Below, in pieces: positions 18,959 to 28,085 of a stretch of DNA of 64,000 nt (positions are counted from its first letter, which is position 1; the number at the start of each line of letters is the position of its first letter). The stretch covers positions 806,001-870,000 of the forward strand of contig JAWSVM010000001.1 in NCBI GenBank assembly GCA_033851915.1. Direction: 5' to 3'. Position numbers and translations under genes: made by a program. This DNA is from UBA1672 sp033851915. GTDB lineage: Bacteria; Pseudomonadota; Alphaproteobacteria; Micavibrionales; Micavibrionaceae. The notes below the pieces were generated by a model. It saw only the letters and a program-made list of their open reading frames with translations. It was not told where the DNA came from and did not search any database.

Positions 18959-20348
18959 GCAGCAAACATCTGAACAACAAATAGAAGATGAGCACGGGGA
19001 ATGGACAGCCATCCGTCAGAACTGGGCGAAGGAGCAAGCAGATCTTGCACAGGCGCATGCCATTTCATTCTTTGATGCTGATGATCAAGTGCCGCTCTCC
19101 AAGCACTTTCTATTGGTTGCGATTACATCGTTCTTTATTTTGTTTGTTATCTGGGCGAATATGGCACGGTTGGATGAGGTCACGCGCGGTGATGGCAAGA
19201 TTATTCCTTCCAGTGAAGTGCAAGCTTTGCAAAGTCTGGATGCGGGCATTGTAGAAGAATTATTGGTCAAAGAGGGTGATTCTGTCGTGCAAGGACAGGT
19301 GCTAGTTCGTTTGCGTGATGTTGAGGCATCTTCCGATCTTGGCGCAAATCGTGTGCGGTATTTGGGCTTGTTGGCTTCTATCACCCGTTTGCAAGCACAA
19401 ACCAAGGGGCTTGACGATGTTGAATTTCCTGAGGAAGTCAAAAAAGGCGTGCCAAGCAGCGTTGTTGAGGAGCTGAATAGTTTTCGTGCGAATCAGCGTC
19501 AGTTGGTTGGACAGCTCAATGTTTTAAAACAACAAAGAACGCAGCGCGAGCAAGAGGTGGATGAACTGAATGTGCGCATTGGTGATTTGAAAGGCGTGAT
19601 TTATCTGCAACGTAAAGAGCTTAATATGATTAAGCCACTTGTGGAGCGCGGGTCTGCACCGAAGTTGGAGTTGTTGCAATTACAGCGTGGCATAAAGGAG
19701 CGTGTGTCCGAGTTGAATGGTTTGAAATCTAGTTTGCCGCGCGCGAAATCTGCTATTGATGAGGCCAATGCCCGTTTAGAAGAGATTAAACAAACCGCAA
19801 AAGCTGAAGCACAAGCAGAGCTTTCTACAAAATTGATAGAGCTTAATGAAATTCAAGAGCGTCTGAGTGGTCTTGAAGAACGTAAAGGTCGTCGGGAAAT
19901 TAAATCGCCTGTGGATGGCATTATACAAGAGTTGAATGTGAATACGATTGGCGGCGTTGTGCGTGGCGGCGAAGATTTGATTAAGATTGTGCCTAAGGAT
20001 GACCAGTTGATTGTTGAAGTGAAAATCAAGCCTTCGGATCGTGCATTTATTTACCCCGGGCAATCTGCAGTGATTAAAATCACCGCATATGATTTCTCGA
20101 TTTATGGTGGTTTAAAAGGAGAATTACTGGATATTTCCGCTGATACGATAGAAGACGAGCAAGGCAATCCGTTCTATCGCGTCCGTCTGAGAACCTATGA
20201 AACGGAGCTAAAGCGTAAGGGAGAGGTTCTGCCCATTATCCCGGGTATGGTGACAAGTGTTGATATTCTAACAGGGCATAAAACCGTGATGCAATATTTG
20301 CTGAAGCCATTTGTGAAGACTCTCGATAACGCAATGAACGAACGCTAG
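18951..20348 (+). CDS. type I secretion membrane-fusion protein (HlyD/LapC-like)
   Basis: 465 residues starting at the ATG at 18951, inside the end of the ABC gene, with a GGAG site just upstream. It has a short cytoplasmic N-terminus, one membrane helix (about 53-72), a biotinyl-lipoyl-like segment (DGKIIPSSEVQALQSLD), a long coiled-coil hairpin (about 160-310) and a beta-barrel C-terminal part with IKSPVDGIIQELNV. It bridges the ABC transporter and the TolC-like channel. It is the last gene of the adhesin-export operon, and a large stem-loop lies immediately after its stop. Confidence 0.9.
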   Translation: MSEQQTSEQQIEDEHGEWTAIRQNWAKEQADLAQAHAISFFDADDQVPLSKHFLLVAITSFFILFVIWANMARLDEVTRGDGKIIPSSEVQALQSLDAGIVEELLVKEGDSVVQGQVLVRLRDVEASSDLGANRVRYLGLLASITRLQAQTKGLDDVEFPEEVKKGVPSSVVEELNSFRANQRQLVGQLNVLKQQRTQREQEVDELNVRIGDLKGVIYLQRKELNMIKPLVERGSAPKLELLQLQRGIKERVSELNGLKSSLPRAKSAIDEANARLEEIKQTAKAEAQAELSTKLIELNEIQERLSGLEERKGRREIKSPVDGIIQELNVNTIGGVVRGGEDLIKIVPKDDQLIVEVKIKPSDRAFIYPGQSAVIKITAYDFSIYGGLKGELLDISADTIEDEQGNPFYRVRLRTYETELKRKGEVLPIIPGMVTSVDILTGHKTVMQYLLKPFVKTLDNAMNER

Positions 20349-20447
20349 TTCAAAGATATTTGTCTTATTACAGCGTTACCTCGTATTTTACGTATAAAAT
20401 ATACGCTGCGTGGCTCGTGTCTTGTACTAAAATAAACATCTTTGAAC
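20348..20447. repeat. nested inverted repeat after the secretion operon
   Basis: Outer arms GTTCAAAGAT (20348-20357) and ATCTTTGAAC (20438-20447) are perfect complements, extending to 14 bp with one mismatch. Inside, CAGCGT (20371-20376) pairs with ACGCTG (20403-20408), with an A/T-rich complementary stretch between. The whole could fold into a stem-loop of about 100 nt. There is no adjoining T-run on either strand, so a simple terminator is not a good explanation; a small mobile repeat or RNA-stability element is possible. Confidence 0.55.
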
Positions 20448-20484
20448 GAACAGGACGTTGTTTGCTTTTGGGCAGGGTAGCGGA

Positions 20485-21048
20485 TTAGTTTGGAAAACGA
20501 GTTGGTATGTTTTTATCTTGCTGATCAAACCTTCGATTATCTTTCTTTTCTTTATAGCTGAATTCTTCGAGTATTCTAGTTAATGCGCGTTTTATATTCT
20601 TGCAATGTGTTTTGAGTTTTAAAGCTTTCTCATATGCTTGTTTCATATATTTATCACGGATTTTACCATGATGTTTTTCATGCAGTATGATGTTTTCGAA
20701 TATAACGCGCCATCTATCGTGTATCTTAGGATGTGATGGTTCTTGGGGAGTCCAGATAGGAAAATGATAAGCAGCATTTACGACAAACTCTATTTCCGAA
20801 ATACTGCATTGACCCTTTCCAAGAGCAGTATATGAAGGCTTAATATAAATTGGTCCCGTTGTGCATGAAAGAGGGTGTCCAGATATTTTGCAGCTCTTTT
20901 TCAGCCTTTTTGATATTGCAGAAAGAAGCTTTTTTGGGTCAGATTCTTTGACAGATAAATATTCAATACTTTCATTGAAGATATATTCTGCCTTCACTGA
21001 GTTTGAAAAACAGAGTAGAAAAAGTGTCGCGAATAATAAAATTTTCAT
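20485..21048 (-). CDS. DUF922-like predicted secreted zinc protease
   Basis: 187 residues with a signal peptide (MKILLFATLFLLCFSNSVKA, cleavage after residue 20). The zinc-protease motif HEKHH (H123-H127) follows a W..IFENIIL segment, the arrangement found in DUF922 proteins, which are predicted secreted Zn-dependent proteases. Four cysteines in the mature part (about residues 53, 62, 81 and 149) could form disulfides. The C-terminus is highly charged. It faces the secretion operon tail to tail and diverges from thrS. Its substrate is unknown. Confidence 0.6.
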   Translation of the reverse strand: MKILLFATLFLLCFSNSVKAEYIFNESIEYLSVKESDPKKLLSAISKRLKKSCKISGHPLSCTTGPIYIKPSYTALGKGQCSISEIEFVVNAAYHFPIWTPQEPSHPKIHDRWRVIFENIILHEKHHGKIRDKYMKQAYEKALKLKTHCKNIKRALTRILEEFSYKEKKDNRRFDQQDKNIPTRFPN

Positions 21049-21277
21049 ATTCTTGGCAGTCTAACCATTATTATGTGTTGATAGATAATCATTCATAACA
21101 TGTTTATGGATGGGGCAACAATCTCTTCTATAAACGCCCATTTCGTCGCTTTACGCCCGTGCATATAAATAAATGCGGGGTTTGCCCTATGGATACGTGA
21201 AATGCGCTGGATTTATGGCGTGGTTTTTACTATATATGCTAGTTGATCAATGATGTGAATGGAGCAAGAGCGTAGCG

Positions 21278-23245
21278 ATGCCTGATAATATTAAAATTAC
21301 AATGCCTGATGGATCTGTTAGAGAATATGATTCCGGTACGACGGGCATGGAGATTGCGCAAAGCATATCGAAGTCTCTGTCCAAGGTATCCATCGCGATT
21401 AAGCTGAATGGTGAGTTGAGTGATCTGTCATTGCCCATCATCGCAGATACATCCATCGAGATTATTAAGCGCGCTGATGAGGATGCGTTGGAGATGATCC
21501 GCCATGATGCCGCCCATGTGATGGCGGAGGCTGTGCAATCTTTATTCCCCGGTACGCAAGTGACCATTGGCCCGTCGATCGAAAATGGATTTTACTATGA
21601 TTTTGCACGCGATGAGCCATTTTCCACCGATGATATGGCGGCCATCGAAAAGGAAATGCGTAAAATTATTGAACGCGGTGACGCTTTTGAACGTGAAGTC
21701 TGGGATAGAGATAAGGCGATTGCCTATTTCAAAGATAAGGGTGAAAGCTATAAGGCCGAGTTGATCGAAGATTTACCCGAGAGCGAAGACATCACAATTT
21801 ACCGTCAGGGTGATTGGCTGGATTTATGTCGCGGGCCGCATATGCCGAGGACGCGTAATGTCGGAACGGCGTTTAAATTGTTGAAAGTTGCGGGTGCGTA
21901 TTGGCGCGGTAATTCCGATAATGCGATGTTAACGCGGATTTACGGCACAGCGTGGCGTGATGATAAGGAATTAAAAGCATATTTGTATCAACTGGAAGAA
22001 GCGGAAAAACGCGACCATCGTAAACTTGGCACCGAGATGGATTTGTATCATTTCCAAGTCGAGGCACAAGGATCTGTGTTTTGGCATCCAAAGGGCTTTA
22101 CGATTTATAACCAGTTGGAGGGCTATATCCGTAGACGTCTGAACGATGTTGGATATAAGGAAATTAAAACACCGCAGTTGATCGATAATAAATTGTGGGA
22201 AGCTTCCGGTCACTGGGGGAAGTATCGAGAGAATATGTTTGTTGTGCCCGATGAAATTCCAAATACGGATGAAGACGGGCCGGTTGTTAGTGATAAGGCG
22301 TTTGATAAGTTGATGGCGTTAAAGCCGATGAACTGTCCCGCTCATGTGCAGGTGTTTAATCAGGGTACAAAATCTTATCGTGATTTGCCGCTGCGTTTGG
22401 CGGAATTCGGATGTTGCCACAGGAACGAGCCGCATGGCGCGCTGCATGGCTTGATGCGTGTACGTCAGATGACGCAAGATGATGCGCATATTTTTTGTAC
22501 CGAAGATCAAATTACCAGCGAATCTGTTGCGTTTTGCGATCTTGTGAAAACGGTGTATTCGGATTTGGGCTTTGATGATGTGAAAATTGTTTTGGCTCTG
22601 CGCCCTGATGAGCGCGCGGGAAGCGATGAGGTCTGGGATAAGGCCGAGGAGGGCTTGCGCCGTGCTTTGGTTGAAGCCGGACTTGAATTCGAAGAAGCCG
22701 AGAATGAAGGTGCCTTTTATGGGCCGAAGATCGAGTATCATATTCGTGATGCAATCGGGCGAAGCTGGCAGTGCGGCACGTTGCAGCTTGATTTCGTTTT
22801 GCCGGAGCGCCTTGATGCGTCTTATATTGGTGAGGACGGCGCGAAGCATCGCCCTGTGATGTTGCATCGTGCGATTTTAGGTTCTCTTGAACGTTTTATC
22901 GGTGTGATGATTGAAAGCTATGCTGGAAAATTGCCATTATGGTTGGCACCGACGCAATGTGTTGTCGCGACCATTACAGGTAAAGCTGATGAATACGCGC
23001 AAGAGGTGTATCAGGCTTTGCTGGATGCAGGTGTCCGCGCAGAGCTGGACATTCGCAACGAGAAAATAAACTATAAAGTGCGGGAGCATTCCGTTGGGAA
23101 AGTGCCTGTTTTGTACGTTGTCGGTGTGCGCGAAGCTGAGGAAAGAACCGTGGCGATTCGCCGTTTGGGATCGAAAAATCAGTCGATAGAGGCTCTTGAT
23201 GATGCTTTGGCTTCCTTAAAAGAGGAAATTAAGCCACCATTTTAA
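21278..23245 (+). CDS. thrS: threonyl-tRNA synthetase
   Basis: 655 residues, the normal length for bacterial ThrS. It attaches threonine to tRNA-Thr. The N-terminal TGS domain (about 1-62) is followed by the editing domain with HDAAHVMAEAV, then the class II catalytic core with the zinc ligands in MNCPAH, DDAHIFC and LHRAILGS, and a C-terminal anticodon-binding domain. infC follows 127 bp downstream in the usual thrS-infC order. Confidence 0.96.
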   Translation: MPDNIKITMPDGSVREYDSGTTGMEIAQSISKSLSKVSIAIKLNGELSDLSLPIIADTSIEIIKRADEDALEMIRHDAAHVMAEAVQSLFPGTQVTIGPSIENGFYYDFARDEPFSTDDMAAIEKEMRKIIERGDAFEREVWDRDKAIAYFKDKGESYKAELIEDLPESEDITIYRQGDWLDLCRGPHMPRTRNVGTAFKLLKVAGAYWRGNSDNAMLTRIYGTAWRDDKELKAYLYQLEEAEKRDHRKLGTEMDLYHFQVEAQGSVFWHPKGFTIYNQLEGYIRRRLNDVGYKEIKTPQLIDNKLWEASGHWGKYRENMFVVPDEIPNTDEDGPVVSDKAFDKLMALKPMNCPAHVQVFNQGTKSYRDLPLRLAEFGCCHRNEPHGALHGLMRVRQMTQDDAHIFCTEDQITSESVAFCDLVKTVYSDLGFDDVKIVLALRPDERAGSDEVWDKAEEGLRRALVEAGLEFEEAENEGAFYGPKIEYHIRDAIGRSWQCGTLQLDFVLPERLDASYIGEDGAKHRPVMLHRAILGSLERFIGVMIESYAGKLPLWLAPTQCVVATITGKADEYAQEVYQALLDAGVRAELDIRNEKINYKVREHSVGKVPVLYVVGVREAEERTVAIRRLGSKNQSIEALDDALASLKEEIKPPF

Positions 23246-23372
23246 GGTATAAACGCGGGAAATGCTTGCGATTCGGGAAAAACCACCGTATTAATTGTTT
23301 TCTAAGTAATTTTGTTGATACTGTCTGTGCGAACATATCGCACATGGAAAATAATATATAGGAGAGACCGTT

Positions 23373-23912
23373 ATTGCCAGACCACAAAGACCAATGCCCA
23401 GAAAAGATCGTGGGCCACGTAGAAATTCTGATATTACCGCCCCCGAGGTTCGTCTTGTTGATGCTGAGGGTGAGATGCAAGGTATTGTTACGCTGGCGAA
23501 GGCGCAGGAAATGGCGGATGATTCCGGGTTAGATTTGGTTGAGATGTCTCCCAATGCGGAACCACCAGTGTGTAAGATACTGGATTACGGCAAGTATAAA
23601 TACGAGCAGCAGAAAAAAGCGAACGAAGCACGTAAAAAGCAAAAGACTGTTGAAGTTAAAGAAGTTAAACTTAGTCCACGTATCGAGAAAAATGATTACG
23701 ATGTTAAAATGCGCAATGCGACACGTTTCTTGAATGATGGGAATAAAGTGAAAGTAACGATGCGTTTTCGTGGTCGTGAAATGGCGCATCAGGATATTGG
23801 TCGCGATATTTTTACGAAGATTCGTGAAGAATTGGCTGAATTAGCAAATGTTGAGCTGGAGCCAAAATTTGAAGGCCGTCAAATGATTATGATCTTGGGG
23901 CCTAAACCTTAA
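23373..23912 (+). CDS. infC: translation initiation factor IF-3, AUU start
   Basis: 179 residues when read from an ATT codon at 23373, which has AGGAGAG (23360-23366) 6 bases upstream. The extra residues (ARPQRP) match the usual alphaproteobacterial IF-3 N-terminus. The first in-frame ATG (23394) has no ribosome site. AUU starts in infC are known in other bacteria and underlie autoregulation, because IF-3 itself discriminates against such starts. The N-domain, lysine-rich linker and C-domain (VKEVKLSPRIEKNDYDVK, VTMRFRGREM) are all present. rpmI and rplT do not follow, unlike in many bacteria. Confidence 0.93.
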   Translation: MARPQRPMPRKDRGPRRNSDITAPEVRLVDAEGEMQGIVTLAKAQEMADDSGLDLVEMSPNAEPPVCKILDYGKYKYEQQKKANEARKKQKTVEVKEVKLSPRIEKNDYDVKMRNATRFLNDGNKVKVTMRFRGREMAHQDIGRDIFTKIREELAELANVELEPKFEGRQMIMILGPKP

Positions 23913-23940
23913 GCTCATGACGATTATAGAGATTTTTAAG

Positions 23941-23972
23941 AACAGCGTACTTTAATTTGTGCGCTGTTTTTC
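23941..23972 (+). terminator. Rho-independent terminator of infC
   Basis: A 10-bp stem AACAGCGTAC/GTGCGCTGTT with one G-U pair and an 8-base loop, running into TTTTTC. It lies 28 bases after the infC stop. Confidence 0.88.
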
Positions 23973-24087
23973 GTTGATTGTGGCACAGGGATTGCATTTT
24001 AATGACTGTCGGCGTATTCCTAATACATTATAAAAATTGTAAAATATGCGCTGTGTTCGCGTTTAAAGTAATAGAGGAAGTTTTCTT

Positions 24088-24804
24088 ATGATTCTTGATG
24101 TTATTGTCGCTGTTATTCTTTTGATATCAGTCATTATTGCATTTTTACGCGGATTTATTCGTGAGGTTCTCACTATTTTCGGTATTGGCGGCGGGGTATT
24201 GGCCGCGTATGTCTGTGGGCCTCTCTTATTACCATACATGAATGGTTGGTTGGGTGTTACAGGCGGGGATGATGCGGACATGCTGTTCAGTGCCATTCCT
24301 TATGAGTATGTATCCTACGCGCTATCATATGGTGTGATGTTTATTGTTTTCGTGATTCTTTTATCTATCTTGAGTCACTTTTTGGCTGAATTTGCGAAAA
24401 ATCTTGGTTTGGGGGCTTTGGACCGCACATTAGGCGCGGTGTTTGGTATTGTGCGCGGTGTTCTTGTGCTTGGTTTGTTATATTTGCCGTTATTCTATCT
24501 TGTTAATGATGAAGAACAAAAAGAGGAGTGGTTTGCAGGCAGTAAGTCGCAAATCTATCTTGAAATGACCTCGGCGTGGATTGATGGTTTTATTCCAAAA
24601 TCGGTTGAGGCTGATCTGGAAGCAGGCTTTGAAAAAGTTAAGGGTCTGTCGGAGATGGGCAAGAAGTTGGAAGAAATGGATTTACTAAAAAGCACCTCTG
24701 AGCAGATCGAAGAGAAAAAAGACGGCTATACGCCTGAATTTAGAGACAATATGGATAAAATGTTCGAGCATAACAATGATACATCCCCTGATTATAATGA
24801 ATAA
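24088..24804 (+). CDS. cvpA: CvpA-family membrane protein
   Basis: 238 residues. The start VIVAVILLISVIIAFLRGFIREV, the GALDRTLGAVFGIVRG motif and four hydrophobic helices identify the CvpA family, named for colicin V production and found in the inner membrane. The last 80 residues are soluble, charged and probably helical. A GAGGAAG ribosome site precedes the ATG. In E. coli cvpA lies upstream of purF in one operon; here the two genes are still neighbours but face each other, with 33 bp between stops. Confidence 0.85.
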   Translation: MILDVIVAVILLISVIIAFLRGFIREVLTIFGIGGGVLAAYVCGPLLLPYMNGWLGVTGGDDADMLFSAIPYEYVSYALSYGVMFIVFVILLSILSHFLAEFAKNLGLGALDRTLGAVFGIVRGVLVLGLLYLPLFYLVNDEEQKEEWFAGSKSQIYLEMTSAWIDGFIPKSVEADLEAGFEKVKGLSEMGKKLEEMDLLKSTSEQIEEKKDGYTPEFRDNMDKMFEHNNDTSPDYNE

Positions 24805-24837
24805 CGCGGGGTCTTAGGGCGTTCTCAGGGGGTGCTT

Positions 24838-26361
24838 TTAGCTGTTACCATGCAAATCAATGCAACGTGTGTTGTCGCCTGCTCCATTGCTTTGTTTGCT
24901 TTTGTCGTTTCTGCTTTCTTCAAGTCTTGCGAAGTACAGATCATCGATATCGCCCGTGACATATTTTCCATCGAACACGGAACAATCAAAGGTGCGTGAT
25001 CCTTGTACTTCATCACTTGGTGTGGCGGCTTTTATCAAATCATCAAGATCCTGATAGATTAACCAATCTGCGCCAATGGCTTTCTCGATTTCTTTATCGG
25101 TCTTTCCAAATGCAATTAACTCTGATTTTACGGCCATATCAATGCCGTAGACGTTAGGGAAGCGAACGGGTGGGGCAGCAGAGGCGAAATAGACTTTCTT
25201 TGCTCCGGCGGCGCGTGCCATTTCAATAATTTTTTTAGAGGTTGTCCCGCGAACAATTGAGTCATCAACCAGCAGTACATTTTTATCTTTGAACTCAAGA
25301 CCAATCGGGTTGAGTTTTTGTTTTACAGATTTTTCACGCTCTTCTTGTCCGGGCATGATAAATGTGCGTCCGATATAGCGATTCTTGACGAAGCCTTCAC
25401 GGAATTTAAGGCCTAACCTATATGCGAGTTCCATCGCACTTGGGCGGCTGGATTCAGGGATTGGGATGACAACATCGATATCATGATCGGGGTTTTCCCG
25501 CATAATTTTTTCGGCCAGGTATTCGCCCATGCGTACGCGTGCTTTGTAAACCAAGCTGCCATCTAAAATAGAATCGGGGCGGGCCAGATAGACATGTTCG
25601 AAAATACATGGTGTGTAGGATTGCGCATGATCGCTGACATGGGTGTGGAGTTGGCCATCTTTGTCGATATAGACCGTCTCACCCGGTTTAACATCACGCA
25701 CGACCTCAAATCCCAAAGCGTCTAGTGCGACGCTCTCTGAGGCGATCATGTATTCTGTTTGGCCATCGCTGTTTACGCGCTGTCCGTAGATTAGGGGACG
25801 GATACCATTTGGATCGCGAAACCCGATCATGCCGTATCCTGATATCATTGCAATAACGGCGTATGCGCCTTCACAGCGTGTATAGAGTTTGTCTATCGCG
25901 GCAAAAATATGTTCTGCTTTTGGCTGTAATTGTTTGAGTGATTGCAGTTCGTGTGCGAAGACATTGAGTAAGGCTTCGGAATCAGAGTTTGTGTTGACGT
26001 GGCGTAAATCTGCGCGATAAAGCTCTTCTTCCAGATCGCTTTGATTTGTAAGGTTACCGTTATGCGCCAAGACAATGCCATAGGGGGAATTAACATAGAA
26101 GGGTTGCGACTCGGCGGAGCTTGCGCTGCCTGCTGTTGGGTATCTGACATGGGCAATACCCATATTCCCTTTTAACTGGGTCATATGCTCCAGATCGAAG
26201 ATATCGCGCACCATGCCGTTGCTTTTGCGTAAGCAGAATTTTCCGTGATCTTCAGTGACAATTCCTGCGGCATCTTGTCCGCGATGCTGTAGGACGGTTA
26301 GAGAGTCGTAGAGGCTCTGATTAACCGGTGAATAAGCATAAATTCCGACAATTCCGCACAT
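24838..26361 (-). CDS. purF: amidophosphoribosyltransferase PurF
   Basis: 507 residues. It catalyses the first committed step of purine synthesis, making phosphoribosylamine from PRPP and glutamine. The nucleophile Cys2 follows the initiator Met directly (MCGIVGIYAY), so no propeptide is needed. The class II glutamine amidotransferase half is followed by a phosphoribosyltransferase half with the PRPP loop VLLVDDSIVRGTTS. A charged tail of about 25 residues (ESRNDKSKQSNG) ends the protein. It is convergent with cvpA and sits downstream of the mscS terminator. Confidence 0.95.
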   Translation of the reverse strand: MCGIVGIYAYSPVNQSLYDSLTVLQHRGQDAAGIVTEDHGKFCLRKSNGMVRDIFDLEHMTQLKGNMGIAHVRYPTAGSASSAESQPFYVNSPYGIVLAHNGNLTNQSDLEEELYRADLRHVNTNSDSEALLNVFAHELQSLKQLQPKAEHIFAAIDKLYTRCEGAYAVIAMISGYGMIGFRDPNGIRPLIYGQRVNSDGQTEYMIASESVALDALGFEVVRDVKPGETVYIDKDGQLHTHVSDHAQSYTPCIFEHVYLARPDSILDGSLVYKARVRMGEYLAEKIMRENPDHDIDVVIPIPESSRPSAMELAYRLGLKFREGFVKNRYIGRTFIMPGQEEREKSVKQKLNPIGLEFKDKNVLLVDDSIVRGTTSKKIIEMARAAGAKKVYFASAAPPVRFPNVYGIDMAVKSELIAFGKTDKEIEKAIGADWLIYQDLDDLIKAATPSDEVQGSRTFDCSVFDGKYVTGDIDDLYFARLEESRNDKSKQSNGAGDNTRCIDLHGNS

Positions 26362-26445
26362 GTCTTTATCTTTCTATCGTGGAGCGTTGTTTTTCTCCGA
26401 TACCGAGAAGACATAAGATATGGCTAAACCCTTTGTTTTTCAAGC

Positions 26446-26472
26446 AAAAAGAGCCACCATAAGGCAGCTCTT
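26446..26472 (-). terminator. Rho-independent terminator after mscS-like gene
   Basis: Read on the minus strand: a 10-bp stem AAGAGCTGCC/GGTGGCTCTT with two G-U pairs and a TTAT loop, followed by TTTTT. It separates the MscS-like gene from purF. Confidence 0.85.
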
Positions 26473-26497
26473 TCTTAAAATTGTGTGTTTATCTGAA

Positions 26498-27337
26498 TTA
26501 AGCAGCTTTCTTTTTCGGTGCTGCTTTTATTTTTGGCGCTGCTTTTTCGGCTTCGTTTGCCGCTGGAACCATTTCAATTGTGCGTGTTGGGAACGGAATA
26601 GAGATACCATCTTTATCCAATGCTTCCTTAACGGCTTTCATTGTATCAACCTTTATTGATGCAACATCTCCTCTGTCTGACCATATACGTAAGGTAATAT
26701 CTACAGATGAGTCGCCCAAATTGGTAACCATGATTTTCGGAGCTTGATCTTCATTGGTGAAAATACGCTCGTCTTTTGATACGGCTTTTTCAATCGTTTT
26801 GAAGGCTTTATTGATGTCATCATTGTAACTGATGCCGAAAATAATATCTTGGCGGCGGGTATCGTTACGCGAAAAGTTTTTGATATCTGTGTTCCACAGC
26901 TTGCTGTTCGGTACGAAGATATAAACATTTTCAGATGTTGAAAGCTCTGTCACGAATAGGCCAAGGGACTTAACCGTTCCTGTTGTGCCGCCGCAAGAAA
27001 TAAAATCACCAACATCGAATGGGCGAAGGATAAGCAGCATAACCCCTGCGGATACGTTACTGAGTGTACCTTGTAAAGCCAAGCCAATGGCAAGGCCAGC
27101 TGCGCCGAGGATGGCCAACAAGCTGACAATTTGTACGCCGAACTGTTGAAGGATCATAACACTGGCAAGTGTTAAAATCGTATATTTTGCCATGGCACCC
27201 AGAAAACTTTTTAAGGTGTCATCCAGCTTTTTAATATTTTGAATAATTTTGTAAACGTAGTTACCAAGCATCCATCCTGCCATCAGGATAAGGCTTGCGA
27301 TAATAACGTTTGTGGCGACAGTGATGAAGTATTCCAT
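26498..27337 (-). CDS. small-conductance mechanosensitive channel (MscS family)
   Basis: 279 residues, close to E. coli MscS in size. Three membrane helices (about 8-28, 48-68, 72-100) end in the pore helix LAILGAAGLAIGLALQGTLSNVSAGVMLL, of which the Gly/Ala pattern is characteristic. The beta domain follows (RPFDVGDFISCGGTTGTVKSLG) and then the alpha/beta cage domain. The C-terminus is an Ala/Lys/Pro tail (AAPKIKAAPKKKAA) not needed for the fold. It releases solutes upon hypo-osmotic stress. It appears monocistronic, with its own terminator. Confidence 0.9.
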   Translation of the reverse strand: MEYFITVATNVIIASLILMAGWMLGNYVYKIIQNIKKLDDTLKSFLGAMAKYTILTLASVMILQQFGVQIVSLLAILGAAGLAIGLALQGTLSNVSAGVMLLILRPFDVGDFISCGGTTGTVKSLGLFVTELSTSENVYIFVPNSKLWNTDIKNFSRNDTRRQDIIFGISYNDDINKAFKTIEKAVSKDERIFTNEDQAPKIMVTNLGDSSVDITLRIWSDRGDVASIKVDTMKAVKEALDKDGISIPFPTRTIEMVPAANEAEKAAPKIKAAPKKKAA

Positions 27338-27504
27338 GGGTTCTCTCTCGTATTTGTAATTAAACTATAGGGGTTATTCATAAATGAGTATGCTGTGTTT
27401 CGCAAGCTTAACGCGCGAAACCATCAGGTATTTGCCTGATTTTGTTTTTTTCTTGTATACTAAATGGGTAGGGATTCATTTTTTAGCCGCAAGGGAGAGC
27501 ATTT

Positions 27505-28071
27505 ATGTTCACAAGAGAAGAGTGGAAATACAATTTAGTTGGATGTATGGAAATATTGCTGTTTATGCCTGTGGGGGTGGATAGGTTTAAATCATCACGC
27601 AGCGCGGCGATTAAATCTTTTATTGTTCCGATTGCGCTTTTGCCAATTTTGCTTGCTGTTATGGTGGCAATGTCGGAGGGGTTTTCCTTAGGGATTCTTC
27701 TTTCCTTGCATATGATTCGTATGGTTCTTGCGGCGGTTTTATTTTTTGCTGTGGTGTATTTTTTAAGTAAACAATTTGAACGGCAAGAGCATTTTTATAA
27801 GTTCGTGAATGTGGTGAACTGGTCGAATATTCCCGGGGTTTTATTGACTTTGCCTATCTTGGTGGCGTTGGTTATGGGGTACGATATCACGGCACTTGAA
27901 TCCTATGCGGTTTTTATGACGATTGTCGGTTATATTTACTTGGCGTTTATTTTGACGCATTGCTTCCGATTTCCTTGGGAAATGGGTGGTTTTATCGCGA
28001 TTGTTGGTTTGGCCATCGATCAGAACTTGCTGGATGTGACGATTTATCTGCGTGATTTGCTCGCGGTATAG
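27505..28071 (+). CDS. integral membrane protein of unknown function
   Basis: 188 residues with about five hydrophobic helices (about 35-55, 60-85, 105-125, 130-150 and 158-178). The N-terminal segment CMEILLFMPVGVDRF contains charged residues between short hydrophobic stretches. The start has an AAGGGAGAG ribosome site. I do not recognise the family; the overall layout resembles Yip1-like or other small multi-pass proteins, but that is weak. It ends 14 bp from the der stop on the other strand. Confidence 0.6.
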   Translation: MFTREEWKYNLVGCMEILLFMPVGVDRFKSSRSAAIKSFIVPIALLPILLAVMVAMSEGFSLGILLSLHMIRMVLAAVLFFAVVYFLSKQFERQEHFYKFVNVVNWSNIPGVLLTLPILVALVMGYDITALESYAVFMTIVGYIYLAFILTHCFRFPWEMGGFIAIVGLAIDQNLLDVTIYLRDLLAV

Positions 28072-28085
28072 GGGGCTTTGCCTTC

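Noticed and set aside
26420..26659. 79-codon plus-strand frame over the end of the mscS-like gene
   Set aside because: It runs antisense through a clear terminator and the conserved MscS C-terminus.
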